DNA of 64,000 nucleotides from Brumimicrobium oceani (GTDB lineage: Bacteria > Bacteroidota > Bacteroidia > Flavobacteriales_D > Crocinitomicaceae): contig NZ_QFRJ01000008.1 in NCBI RefSeq assembly GCF_003143775.1, positions 1 to 64,000 of the forward strand, written 5' to 3'. The first letter of the stretch is position 1. Each line of letters begins with the position of its first letter. Of this stretch, positions 51,318 through 61,255 are shown piece by piece. A program made the position numbers and the translations under genes. Under the pieces are notes generated by a model, which saw only the letters and a program-made list of their open reading frames with translations, was not told where the DNA came from and did no database searches.

Positions 51318-54110
51318 ATGAAGAAAAATTTACTTAAAGGTTTGATGCTTTTCAGTGCTTTTGCATTTGGCTCAAATCTTAATGCACAAACGTATTGTGA
51401 TTACACCATAACATCAAGCTCTCCTAAACACATTAATAACTTTGTAACAACGGGAGCTATTGCCAATATTAATAACGTAGCATCAGGTCCAGGAACTACA
51501 ACACCTGGTTATTCTGATTTTACTTCAACTGTTTTACAGTCTTATGAGACGCAAACAGTTGATTTCACAATAGAAGCGAGTAACACTTCTACTTATGGAG
51601 TGTCAATTTTTATTGATTGGAACAATGACTTTACTTTTGACCCGGCTGAAAAAGTTTACGGAACAACAGGTTACACATCATTGCCATTGTCTAATTCCTT
51701 CACGGTTCCAGCAGGAACGGCAATGGGGCAATATCGAATGAGAGTTATTGCAGCATATTTAGGAGGAGGAACTCCTGGACCATGTGGACAATCAGATGCT
51801 GAAGCAGAAGATTATACTATTGAAATAGTTGCTGCTCCATCTTGTTTGCCTCCACAAAACATTTATACTTCAAGTTTATCTGCTACTTCAGCAGAGATTG
51901 GTTGGACAGAAATTAATACAGCTACATCTTGGAACGTGGAGTATGGAGCTGCTGGATTTGTGCCTGGAAATGGAACTATAGTAAATGGAGTTACGAGTAA
52001 TCCTTACACTTTTACAGTAACACCAATGTCAGATTTTGAATTTTACGTTCAGTCTGATTGCGGAAACGGTGATTTAAGTGGATGGGCTGGTCCTTTCTTC
52101 TTCTCTAATAATTATTGTGATTTTACAATATCAAGTTCTTCTCCTCAACACATCAATTCTTTCACAACAACGGGTGCAGTTCAGGACATTAGTAACTTGA
52201 ACTCTGGAGCTGGAACAACTACTGCAGGTTATTCTGATTTCTCAGCGATTGTTTTACAAGCTTATGAAACTCAAATTATTGACTTCACAATCGAAGCGAG
52301 TAATACTTCAACCTATGGGACTTCTATTTTTGTTGACCTAAACAATGATTTTGTTTTTAGTCCAGCAGAAAAAGTTTACACATCTTCAGGGTACACTTCA
52401 ATGCCTACTTCTGGCTCGGTAATGATTCCTGCAGGAACACCAGTTGGACAATACAGAATGAGAGTAGTTTCTGATTACTTAGGAAGTACGCCTAGTGCTT
52501 GTTCAGGAAGTAGTGCAGAAGCTGAAGATTATACTTTAGAAATAGTTTCTCCTCCATCTTGTCTACCTGTATTGGATATCGATACAGTGAGCACAACTAC
52601 AAACGCTGTTGAGTTAACATGGAATGAATTAAACAGTTCTACTTCATGGAATATTGAGTATGGTATCAGCGGATTTACTCCTGGTACGGGGACAATGGTA
52701 ACGGCTACGAGTAATCCATTTACAGTTACAGGTTTAAATCCAAGTATGCAGTATGATTTCTATGTGCAATCTGATTGTGGAAATGGAGACTTAAGTACTT
52801 TTAGAGGTCCATTCTCTGTTTATACTGCATGTGGAATTGCTATTGCGCCTTTCTATGAAGGCTTTAATAATGCTGCTCAACCACAATGTTGGGACAACAC
52901 TTCATCAACAGTGAGTACAAGTGCAAATAACACGTGGAACTTTAATGACCAAGGAGATTATGGTGCAGCTAATAACGGAAGAAACGCAGGTGAATTCACG
53001 AAAGTTGATGGGAACTCTCCTTACGCTGATAGTGTGATGTTGGTTACTCCACAAATTGATATTGCTCAATTGAATAATCCATTTTTATCATTTGAGTGGT
53101 TCAGTAACAACACTAACAATCCTGGAGATAATGTTCCTTTGATCATTGAACTGTTTGATGGTAATAGCTGGAACTTTATTGATACACTAAAAGGCGATAG
53201 CCCAAATTGGGAATTTGTAAACTACGACTTGAGTGCATATTCTAATAATATTATTCAAATTCGTTTCATGGTAAATAAATCGGTGACTACGAGCTATTCT
53301 TATTACAACGATATTCTTTTAGATGAAGTGAGAATTGATGATTGTAGTGATCTTGGTGGAGTTGATGGTGTGTTAAACGTTTGTAGATTAGACAATACGG
53401 TTAATTTGAATGATAACATTATTGTTAAACCAAACGGTGGCGGAGAATGGTCATTCCTAGGAGAGCCAAGCTACCTAACACAGGATTCAATTTTAACAGT
53501 GACCTATTTACCAACAGGTTCATACGAAGTTTTCTATGTTGAAAGAACAGTTTGTTATGATACAACTTTCGCTACAATCAATGTATTCGGAAAATCTTCT
53601 GCAGGTAATGATGGAACAATTTCAGTATGTAAAAATGCGCCAATTAATCTTTTCGAAGCGTTATCTGGTAATGTAGATATGGGTGGTCAGTGGTTTAATT
53701 ACACGAATACTTTACTTCCAAATTCTCAGCCTAAAGCAGAAAACCTTCCAGGTCAATATAATTATACATATGTTGCAAACAACGGGGTTTGTCCTGCCGA
53801 TACAGCAATTGTTGAAGTAGATGTAAAAGCAGATTGTGATTTCTTGTCGGTTGCAGAAGAAATGTTTACTGATATTTCAGTTTACCCTAACCCAACTACA
53901 AGTATAATAAACATTACTAATCCAGCTAACACAGCTTCTCTGAAGGTTGAAATGCTAGATATGAATGGACGTATAGTGTTGGTTGAAAACAAAGCACTAA
54001 ATAATGCATCAAATGCTACATTAGCAATCGGTCACCTTGAAAAAGGGGTGTATACCTTGCGAGTGTACAATAATGAAGGTCAAAAAACTTTCAAAGTGGT
54101 GAAGCAGTAA
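51318..54110 (+). CDS. Giant T9SS secreted protein A: GEVED, fibronectin III and sorting domains
   Basis: I use ATG 51318, which begins a signal peptide (MKKNLLKGLMLFSAFAFGSNLNAQ); the 17 upstream codons have no such feature. The 930-residue protein has two GEVED-type beta-sandwich domains (about 25-175 and 265-415; FTFDPAEKVY ... AEAEDYTIEIV), each followed by a fibronectin-III-like domain (ATSWNVEYG ... YVQSDCGNGDLS). A MAM/jellyroll-like domain comes next (APFYEGFNNAAQPQCWD) and then an Ig-like segment. The C-terminus is a type A sorting domain (DISVYPNPTTSIINI ... LEKGVYTLRVYN). It would be exported by the type IX system as an adhesin or surface protein. First of three paralogues. Confidence 0.85.
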   Translation: MKKNLLKGLMLFSAFAFGSNLNAQTYCDYTITSSSPKHINNFVTTGAIANINNVASGPGTTTPGYSDFTSTVLQSYETQTVDFTIEASNTSTYGVSIFIDWNNDFTFDPAEKVYGTTGYTSLPLSNSFTVPAGTAMGQYRMRVIAAYLGGGTPGPCGQSDAEAEDYTIEIVAAPSCLPPQNIYTSSLSATSAEIGWTEINTATSWNVEYGAAGFVPGNGTIVNGVTSNPYTFTVTPMSDFEFYVQSDCGNGDLSGWAGPFFFSNNYCDFTISSSSPQHINSFTTTGAVQDISNLNSGAGTTTAGYSDFSAIVLQAYETQIIDFTIEASNTSTYGTSIFVDLNNDFVFSPAEKVYTSSGYTSMPTSGSVMIPAGTPVGQYRMRVVSDYLGSTPSACSGSSAEAEDYTLEIVSPPSCLPVLDIDTVSTTTNAVELTWNELNSSTSWNIEYGISGFTPGTGTMVTATSNPFTVTGLNPSMQYDFYVQSDCGNGDLSTFRGPFSVYTACGIAIAPFYEGFNNAAQPQCWDNTSSTVSTSANNTWNFNDQGDYGAANNGRNAGEFTKVDGNSPYADSVMLVTPQIDIAQLNNPFLSFEWFSNNTNNPGDNVPLIIELFDGNSWNFIDTLKGDSPNWEFVNYDLSAYSNNIIQIRFMVNKSVTTSYSYYNDILLDEVRIDDCSDLGGVDGVLNVCRLDNTVNLNDNIIVKPNGGGEWSFLGEPSYLTQDSILTVTYLPTGSYEVFYVERTVCYDTTFATINVFGKSSAGNDGTISVCKNAPINLFEALSGNVDMGGQWFNYTNTLLPNSQPKAENLPGQYNYTYVANNGVCPADTAIVEVDVKADCDFLSVAEEMFTDISVYPNPTTSIINITNPANTASLKVEMLDMNGRIVLVENKALNNASNATLAIGHLEKGVYTLRVYNNEGQKTFKVVKQ

Positions 54111-54132
54111 AACACTCATAAAAAGGTGAAAT

Positions 54133-54168
54133 AAAAAAGGAGATGCATTGATTTGCATCTCCTTTTTT
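54133..54168 (+). terminator. Terminator after protein A
   Basis: GGAGATGCA TTGATT TGCATCTCC with A-run before and T-run after; usable in both directions. Confidence 0.9.
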
Positions 54169-54325
54169 GTTTGGATTATTGTGGCATAAATCAACTGTTT
54201 TTAAAAGTTTATTCGCTAATTGAAAGAAATTACCAGTCAAATCTTCTGAAATTTAACGTTCTACATTCTTGTTTAGAATAATAATAATTTATATTCGTAG
54301 CATTAAATGACTAAAACAAAAACTT

Positions 54326-57300
54326 ATGAAAAAAACTTTACTCAAAGGAATGCTATTATTTGCATCCTTAACATTTGGGATAAACTCGAATGCTCAATGT
54401 CCACAAACACCGAACGATCCGATAGCGAATCCTTCCGTGTTTAACTTTTGTAGTGGAGTTTCCTCCGCTATGATTACCGCTGAAACCACAACAGGAGGTC
54501 CAGGTTCATTAGCAACTACAAACCAAAATGGAGGAAATGGTTGTGGTGGTGGAGTAATGTTTGATGTTACTAACAATAGTGCATACGACATTTCAATCAC
54601 ATCGCTTGATGTATTATTAAACACAACTGTTAATCCAACTGCTTCAGTTTATTACAAAACTGGTACTTATCTTGGTTCTGAAACAGTAGCTGCTAACTGG
54701 ACACTTTCTGGAACTTATCCAGTTACTGGCGCAGGTGGTACATTTGAAAATATTGATGTGATTGATTTTGTCATTCCACCAGGAGTGACTTTCGGTATTT
54801 TTATCAACTACTATGGTAGCTATACAACTATATCAGCTCCAGATGTTGTTACTAACGGAGACATCACTATAACTTCAGGAGCCGGTTTATGCTCCCCTTT
54901 TGGTGGTTTAAATGCTAATCGAGGTTATAATGGTACAGTTAACTATACCTCAGCTATTCCAACAGCTGCGATTTGGTATGATGCCCCAACAGGAGGTAAC
55001 GTTCTAGGAACAACTAATCCTTTTGAAACTGTTGGGACTAGTGTTATGCCAACTGCTACATTTGGAACTTATGACTTTTATGTTTCTTCTGGTGTTCCAG
55101 GCTGTGAAAGTGTAAATAGAACTTTGGTTACTGTATCTATTGACCCAGTATCTGTAGTTTTAGATGGAATTGATGTTTCTTGCAATAACGGTAGCGATGG
55201 ATCTTTTGCTTTAACAACTACAAATTGTGGATCAAGTCCGTTTACTTACTCTGTTGATGGTGGTGCTTTTGGACCAATACCAACTAATTTAGCAGTAGGA
55301 ACTTATGATGTAGTTGCGAAAGATGCAAATGGTGATGACAGTCCTTCTTATGTAATTGTTGTTGGAAATGCCGATGCACCAAGTAACCTAGGTGTGGCAA
55401 ATATCACTTCAACTTCAGCAGATTTATCTTGGACGGCAAACGGAAGTGAAACATCATGGGATATTGAGTTCGGAGCACCAGGATTTGCTCCTGGAACTGG
55501 AAATTCATTAGGCGCAGCGAATACTTCAAATAACCCTTACACTGCCACCCTTACGCCAAACACAAATTATGAATACTATGTAAGGGCTGATTGTGGAGGT
55601 TCTACTCAAGGTACTTGGTCTGGTCCATATGTGTTCTCAAATGCTTATTGTTTACCAGTATATACAAGTACATCAGAGTATCTTTCTTTAATTGAAACTG
55701 TAGGAGCCATTGCAGATGTTTCGCATACAGCAACATCATTCCCTTCGCCTAATGGGTACACGGATGAAACAGCACAGACTATGCAGGTTTATGAAACGAT
55801 GACTTTTGATTTGAGTACCGCTTATAGTCCAACAAATTACTCTTATGTTACAAGAATGTGGGTAGATTGGAATGGCGATTTCGTATTCGATCACGCTACA
55901 GAATTAGTGTCCTCTGCTTCAGGTGGCCCTGGTTCATATACACAGCAGGTTACAATTCCAGCGGGAACACCAGTAGGAACTTACCGCGTAAGAGTGCGAG
56001 GTGAATATGGTTCAAGTTCAAACCCATTACCATGTAGTAGTGAAACTTGGGGATCGGCTGCAGACTTCATGATGGAAGTAATTACTCCTCCAACTTGTCT
56101 TCCAGTAATGGATATCGATACCGTAAATGTTTCAACAACTTCTATTGAATTGGACTGGGTTGAATTAAACACAGCTACATCATGGATTATTGAATATGGT
56201 CCTGCTGGATTTACACCAGGTACAGGTACATTTGATACTGTTACCACTAACCCATATACGATTACAGGATTAAGCCCTAGTTCTCAGTATGACTTTTACA
56301 TTCAAGCAGATTGTGGCGGTGGAGACTATGCTGCATGGAGAGGTCCATTCTCAATGTATACGGATTGTGGTATAGCTGTGGCACCATTCTATGAAGGGTT
56401 CAATAATGCAACTCAACCACAATGTTGGGAGAATATCTCTTCAAACACGAGTACAAGCACAAACAACTTCTGGAATTTTAATGATCAAGGAGATTATGGT
56501 GCAGCAAATAATGGAAGAAATGCGGGAGAGTTCACAAAAGTAGATGGAAACTCACCTTATGGAGATAGTGTTATGCTCATTACGCCTCAAATTGATATCT
56601 CTCAATTAACAATTCCATATTTGTCATTCGAATGGTTCAGTAACAATACAAACAACCCTGGTGATAATGTTCCATTAATCGTTGAGTTATTTGATGGTAC
56701 TTCTTGGAACTTACTTGATACTTTAATGGGAGATAGTCCAGAATGGGAGTTTGTAAATTATGACCTTAGTGCATACTCAAACAACATTATTCAAGTACGA
56801 TTCATGGTAAATAAGTCAGTAGCGAATACGGCTTTCTATAACGACATTCTTTTGGATGAAGTAAGAATTGATGATTGTAGCGACTTAGGCGGAATTGATG
56901 GATCATTTGATGTTTGTAGATTAGACAGCATGGTTAATCTAGATGATAACATTATTGTAAAACCAAATGGTACAGGAGAATGGTCCTTCCCAGATCAGCC
57001 TAACTTCTTGGATGATTCAACATTCTATGTTTCTCTGCTACCAGCTGGTTCTTATGATGTGTTCTATGTTGAAAGAGCTGTGTGTTATGACACTACATTC
57101 GCAACAATCAACGTATTTAGACCTTCATCAGCAGGGTTTGATGGAGCCGATACACTTTGTATGAATGCACCAATCGATTTGTTTGGAGCGTTAAGCGGAA
57201 ATGTTGATAATGGTGGACAGTGGTTCGATTTCTCAAACACTGCACTTCCAAACTCACAACCAAAAGCACAAGCAATTCCAGGTAATTACAATTACTTCTA

Positions 57301-57640
57301 TGTTGCTGATAATGGCGTTTGTCCAGCAGATACATCAATTGTTACGATTACAGTGGATGGAACATGTGATGAATTGTCCATAGGTCAAGAATTGTTTACT
57401 GATATTTCAGTATATCCAAACCCTACAACAAGTCAATTAAATATCGTAAATCCTTCTAATGCCTCTGATTTAAAAATAGAGATGTTAGATGTAAATGGTA
57501 GAGTTGTACTCGTTGAAAATAAAGAGTTAAACAACGCTTCTGAAGCTTCATTAACAATTACACACCTTGAGAAAGGAGTTTATACGTTAAGAGTTTACAA
57601 TGGAGAAGGTCAGAGGACTTTCAAAGTAGTGAAGCAATAA
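54326..57640 (+). CDS. Giant T9SS secreted protein B
   Basis: 1104 residues. The signal peptide (ending NSNAQ) is followed by N-terminal Ig/HYR-like and SprB-type segments (about 25-345; VLDGIDVSCNNGSDGSFALTTTNCGSSPFTYSVDGG is a SprB repeat signature). A fibronectin-III domain, one GEVED domain (VTRMWVDWNGDFVFDHATELV) and a second fibronectin III follow. The MAM-like APFYEGFNNATQPQCWE domain and the same C-terminal module and sorting domain as proteins A and C complete it. It is probably a surface adhesin. Nucleotide identity with protein C over the last about 1.2 kb is very high. Confidence 0.85.
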   Translation: MKKTLLKGMLLFASLTFGINSNAQCPQTPNDPIANPSVFNFCSGVSSAMITAETTTGGPGSLATTNQNGGNGCGGGVMFDVTNNSAYDISITSLDVLLNTTVNPTASVYYKTGTYLGSETVAANWTLSGTYPVTGAGGTFENIDVIDFVIPPGVTFGIFINYYGSYTTISAPDVVTNGDITITSGAGLCSPFGGLNANRGYNGTVNYTSAIPTAAIWYDAPTGGNVLGTTNPFETVGTSVMPTATFGTYDFYVSSGVPGCESVNRTLVTVSIDPVSVVLDGIDVSCNNGSDGSFALTTTNCGSSPFTYSVDGGAFGPIPTNLAVGTYDVVAKDANGDDSPSYVIVVGNADAPSNLGVANITSTSADLSWTANGSETSWDIEFGAPGFAPGTGNSLGAANTSNNPYTATLTPNTNYEYYVRADCGGSTQGTWSGPYVFSNAYCLPVYTSTSEYLSLIETVGAIADVSHTATSFPSPNGYTDETAQTMQVYETMTFDLSTAYSPTNYSYVTRMWVDWNGDFVFDHATELVSSASGGPGSYTQQVTIPAGTPVGTYRVRVRGEYGSSSNPLPCSSETWGSAADFMMEVITPPTCLPVMDIDTVNVSTTSIELDWVELNTATSWIIEYGPAGFTPGTGTFDTVTTNPYTITGLSPSSQYDFYIQADCGGGDYAAWRGPFSMYTDCGIAVAPFYEGFNNATQPQCWENISSNTSTSTNNFWNFNDQGDYGAANNGRNAGEFTKVDGNSPYGDSVMLITPQIDISQLTIPYLSFEWFSNNTNNPGDNVPLIVELFDGTSWNLLDTLMGDSPEWEFVNYDLSAYSNNIIQVRFMVNKSVANTAFYNDILLDEVRIDDCSDLGGIDGSFDVCRLDSMVNLDDNIIVKPNGTGEWSFPDQPNFLDDSTFYVSLLPAGSYDVFYVERAVCYDTTFATINVFRPSSAGFDGADTLCMNAPIDLFGALSGNVDNGGQWFDFSNTALPNSQPKAQAIPGNYNYFYVADNGVCPADTSIVTITVDGTCDELSIGQELFTDISVYPNPTTSQLNIVNPSNASDLKIEMLDVNGRVVLVENKELNNASEASLTITHLEKGVYTLRVYNGEGQRTFKVVKQ

Positions 57641-57682
57641 TTATAAAAACTGATGATTGTTCAATCATCAATCAAAAAACAC

Positions 57683-57713
57683 AAAAGCGCTCCTCATTAG
57701 AGGGGCGCTTTTT
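57683..57713 (+). terminator. Terminator after protein B
   Basis: AAAAGCGCTCCTCATTAGAGGGGCGCTTTTTG; 8-10 bp stem with T-run. Nearly identical to the terminator after protein C (60048-60079), so the duplication includes the terminator. Confidence 0.9.
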
Positions 57714-57877
57714 GCTTTACTTTGTTTTCCGCAGACAGTTTTAGGGATAAATCAAAAAAAATTCATAATTTTGGGTTGTTGAAATAATTTAGGTCATCAA
57801 AGATTCTATGTAGCCTCTAATCTTTGTTTTATGGCCCAATTAACTTAGAAGCTACTTACTTACAACACTATTTATTT

Positions 57878-60007
57878 ATGAAAACTTTACCCAATTGTTT
57901 AAAAACACATAGTAAAAGCTACACTGTCTGGCGCTATCTACTGGTATCACTCCTTGTTTTAGTAAGCTATGCGCAAAGTACGGCACAGACCATGATGCCA
58001 TTACCCAGCCATAGTAATAACTACTCAGGGAATGTGAGGGGATACTGGTTCACAGCACCTACTTCTTTTATTATTACAGGTGTTAGGGTTCCTGCCGATG
58101 CTGGTACAGGTCCACAAAATATCCACATTATGAAAATTAACGATCCTACACCGGTAATTTTTGGAACTACTTCTACAAACTTTACTACGCTAGAATATAT
58201 TCAAGGTGCACCCAACAATGTAATCCAAAGTGTAAATATTCTGGTGAACCAGGGAGATATTATTGGTATTCTAGGTCAAGCAGGTAGTACGAATAGTTAT
58301 TCATCGTCTGGTGGTCCTCATGCAACGACCATTTTGGGACAGCCAGTAACACTAGATAGACTCCTTCATCAAGGTCAAATTGGCTCTGGTGCCGCTCCAA
58401 ACTATTCTACTGAGCCAGGCGGTTCAATTAGTAGGGTTGAAATGTACTATGTTTCTCCTACTCCATGTGCTGGGACTCCAACAGCAGGGACTGCAAACGC
58501 TCCTTCTTTGGCATGTGGACCTTTTGGTCTTTCACTTTCTGGAAGTAGCTCAGCAGCTAATATAGATTACAAATGGCTTTCTGCGCCAACAGCGAATGGG
58601 CCTTGGACAGCTGTTGCTGGGGCAACAACTCCTAGCGCAACAGTAACACAAACTAGTGACAGTTATTATGCGTGTGAGGTAACATGTACCAATAGTAATC
58701 AGGTAGACACTTCTTCTGTGGCTTTTGTACAATCACCTCCTATGGTTGCTCCATTTTATGAAGGGTTTAACAACGCTTCACAACCTCAATGTTGGGATAA
58801 TATTTCTTCGAATACAAGCACAAGTGTGAATAACTTTTGGAATTTCAATGATCAGGGAGATTATGGTGCAGCAAATAATGGAAGAAATGCTGGGGAATTT
58901 GTAAAGGTTGATGGAAACTCACCTTATGGAGATAGTGTTATGCTCATTACGCCTCAAATTGATATTTCTCAATTAACTCTTCCTTACTTGTCATTCGAAT
59001 GGTTTAGTGACAATACCAATAACCCCGGAGATAATAATCCTTTGATTATAGAGGTTTTTGATGGAACTTCATGGAACTACCTCGATACTTTAATTGGAGA
59101 TAGTCCAGAATGGGAGTTTGTAAATTATAACCTAAGTGCTTACTCCAATAATATCATACAAGTGCGATTTATGGTAAATAAAGACGTGGCAACTACAGCA
59201 TTCTACAATGATATTTTGTTGGATGAAGTGGTTATTGATGATTGTAGTGATCTTGGAGGTGTCGATGGATCATTTGATGTTTGTAGATTAGACAGCATGG
59301 TTAATCTAGATGATAACATTATTGTAAAACCAAATGGTACAGGAGAATGGTCTTTCCCTAGTCAGCCAAATTTCTTGGACGATTCTACATTCTATGTTTC
59401 ATTGCTGCCTGTTGGAGCTTATGAAGTGTTTTATGTTGAGAGAGCGGCATGTTATGATACAACTTTTGCAACAATCAATGTATTTAGACCTTCTTCTGCA
59501 GGGATGGATGGAGCAGATACCCTTTGTATGAATGCACCGATTGATTTAATTGGAGCTTTAAGTGGAAATATTGATAACGGTGGACAGTGGTTCGATTTCT
59601 CAAACACTGCACTTCCAAACTCACAACCAAAAGCACAGGCAATTCCAGGTAATTACAACTACATTTATGTTGCTGATAATGGAGTTTGTCCAGCAGATAC
59701 ATCAATTGTTACGATAACAGTGGATGGAACATGTGATGAATTGTCCGTAGGGCAAGAATTGTTTACTGACATTTCAATTTATCCAAACCCTACAACAAGT
59801 CAATTAAATATCGTAAATCCTTCTAATGCCTCTGATTTGAAAATAGAGATGTTAGATGTAAATGGAAGAGTTGTACTCGTTGAAAACAAGGAGTTAAACA
59901 ACGCTACTGAAGCCTCAATTGCGATTGAACACCTTGAAAAAGGAGTTTATACGTTGAGAGTATACAACGGCGAAGGTCAGAAGACTTTCAGAGTGGTGAA
60001 ACAATAA
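57878..60007 (+). CDS. Giant T9SS secreted protein C
   Basis: I use ATG 57878 (MKTLPNCLKTHSKSYTVWRYLLVSLLVLVSYAQS); upstream codons are outside any signal. 709 residues. A unique N-terminal domain (about 35-200; GYWFTAPTSFIITGVRVP ... VNQGDIIGILGQAGSTNS) is followed by an Ig-like segment with paired Cys (YYACEVTC). The APFYEGFNNASQPQCWD domain and the C-terminal module shared with A and B follow, ending in the sorting domain (DISIYPNPTTSQLNI ... VYTLRVYNGEGQKTFRVVKQ). T9SS export is expected. It is the shortest of the three paralogues. Confidence 0.85.
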   Translation: MKTLPNCLKTHSKSYTVWRYLLVSLLVLVSYAQSTAQTMMPLPSHSNNYSGNVRGYWFTAPTSFIITGVRVPADAGTGPQNIHIMKINDPTPVIFGTTSTNFTTLEYIQGAPNNVIQSVNILVNQGDIIGILGQAGSTNSYSSSGGPHATTILGQPVTLDRLLHQGQIGSGAAPNYSTEPGGSISRVEMYYVSPTPCAGTPTAGTANAPSLACGPFGLSLSGSSSAANIDYKWLSAPTANGPWTAVAGATTPSATVTQTSDSYYACEVTCTNSNQVDTSSVAFVQSPPMVAPFYEGFNNASQPQCWDNISSNTSTSVNNFWNFNDQGDYGAANNGRNAGEFVKVDGNSPYGDSVMLITPQIDISQLTLPYLSFEWFSDNTNNPGDNNPLIIEVFDGTSWNYLDTLIGDSPEWEFVNYNLSAYSNNIIQVRFMVNKDVATTAFYNDILLDEVVIDDCSDLGGVDGSFDVCRLDSMVNLDDNIIVKPNGTGEWSFPSQPNFLDDSTFYVSLLPVGAYEVFYVERAACYDTTFATINVFRPSSAGMDGADTLCMNAPIDLIGALSGNIDNGGQWFDFSNTALPNSQPKAQAIPGNYNYIYVADNGVCPADTSIVTITVDGTCDELSVGQELFTDISIYPNPTTSQLNIVNPSNASDLKIEMLDVNGRVVLVENKELNNATEASIAIEHLEKGVYTLRVYNGEGQKTFRVVKQ

Positions 60008-60047
60008 TATGAATTGATTGGTGAGTGAATCATCAATTGGAAAACAC

Positions 60048-60079
60048 AAAAAGCGCTTCTCATTTGAGGGGCGCTTTTT
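60048..60079 (+). terminator. Terminator after protein C
   Basis: AAAAAGCGCTTCTCATTTGAGGGGCGCTTTTTG. The stretch 60080-60329 that follows shows no other feature. Confidence 0.9.
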
Positions 60080-60329
60080 GCTTCTTGTAAGCTTCTAATA
60101 AAAATCACATATGCCATAGCTGGATTCTTAGTCAGTAGTTTTTACTTTTCCTATTTTTATCTTACGGGGATGAAATTATAATGCCGATACTTTAGCTGGA
60201 ATTAAGGTTCCCGACAAGCATTGGAATTAATTGCGGGAAAGGAACAAACTACTTTCAATAATTATTTCTTAACTTAGAATACAAAATATTTAGGCGTCTA
60301 TTTTAATCTCAAATCTTTTAATCGTTCTA

Positions 60330-61250
60330 ATGAGAACTCACTTGTTGTTTATTTGTCTTTTTCTTTTTCCCATTTTGGTATTCTCCCAAAAGTCAGTTTC
60401 ATTTGTTTCATTGGTGGATCAGTTAAACAAAGAATTAATACACTATTCTAAGCTTTCGCCTTTTGGGGAGGAATACATTTCAATAAGTGAATTCGACTTA
60501 TCACGAAAACAAAGAAAAGAACTACTGAAAGAAGCCGATTATGATGCGGTTTTATCCATAAAGAAAGATTCTATTCAACAGTTTCACATGATTTTCTATT
60601 ATCAAGATCGAATTTTAGCTCAACTGGACCAATTATTAGAGCATCAAGATTTTGAAAAATATGACATTATAAAAATGATTTCAGGTGATGAACTTGCTAT
60701 TGTAAAATCAGCAGATAACAAGTTATATAATTTCTCTATTGATGAAAAAACTGGTGGGTCCTATCGTTCGCGCTTTTCAATTATGCATTATACCGATTTA
60801 GAAATTAGAGACTCAATTGATGTTGATTCATACTCTATTTTCGAAGGTGATGGCTACAATGAAATATTTACCCTGAATACAGAGGAAGGAGTTAAGTATG
60901 TTTTAACAGGAAGTGTACGCGGTTGTTCCTATTGTTTTCAAACTTTTGTTCAATTGGTGAGCTTTCAAAATAATGCTTTTTATATGGACTTTGAGTATGA
61001 GGTAAACAACCGAGATTGGAACGATGGCGCATATTACGACCATGAATCAAAAACCATCAATGTGAGTTACCACATTGATGATTTAACGGAGTTTTGTGGA
61101 TGTGAAGAGGACAATGAAAGATATTTTGATTATGATAAGTATAACAGGAATCAAGCTGCTATTTTATGTCAATGTAAATTCGTTTTCAATGGTGCTAATT
61201 TTGAAATGGTGAAAGACAGTTGGGAGAAGTTGATGCCTGAAGAAGAATAA
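60330..61250 (+). CDS. Secreted protein of unknown function
   Basis: 306 residues with a signal peptide (MRTHLLFICLFLFPILVFSQ). The mature protein is acidic, with a Cys-rich part near the middle (RGCSYCFQTF) and near the end (FCGCEEDN ... CQCKF). No family is recognised. The gene converges with the photolyase homologue, with only 5 bp between stops. Confidence 0.6.
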   Translation: MRTHLLFICLFLFPILVFSQKSVSFVSLVDQLNKELIHYSKLSPFGEEYISISEFDLSRKQRKELLKEADYDAVLSIKKDSIQQFHMIFYYQDRILAQLDQLLEHQDFEKYDIIKMISGDELAIVKSADNKLYNFSIDEKTGGSYRSRFSIMHYTDLEIRDSIDVDSYSIFEGDGYNEIFTLNTEEGVKYVLTGSVRGCSYCFQTFVQLVSFQNNAFYMDFEYEVNNRDWNDGAYYDHESKTINVSYHIDDLTEFCGCEEDNERYFDYDKYNRNQAAILCQCKFVFNGANFEMVKDSWEKLMPEEE

Positions 61251-61255
61251 AATTT

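Noticed and set aside
51318-60007. One fragmented giant gene
   Set aside because: Each of the three frames has its own signal peptide, sorting domain and terminator, so they are separate genes.
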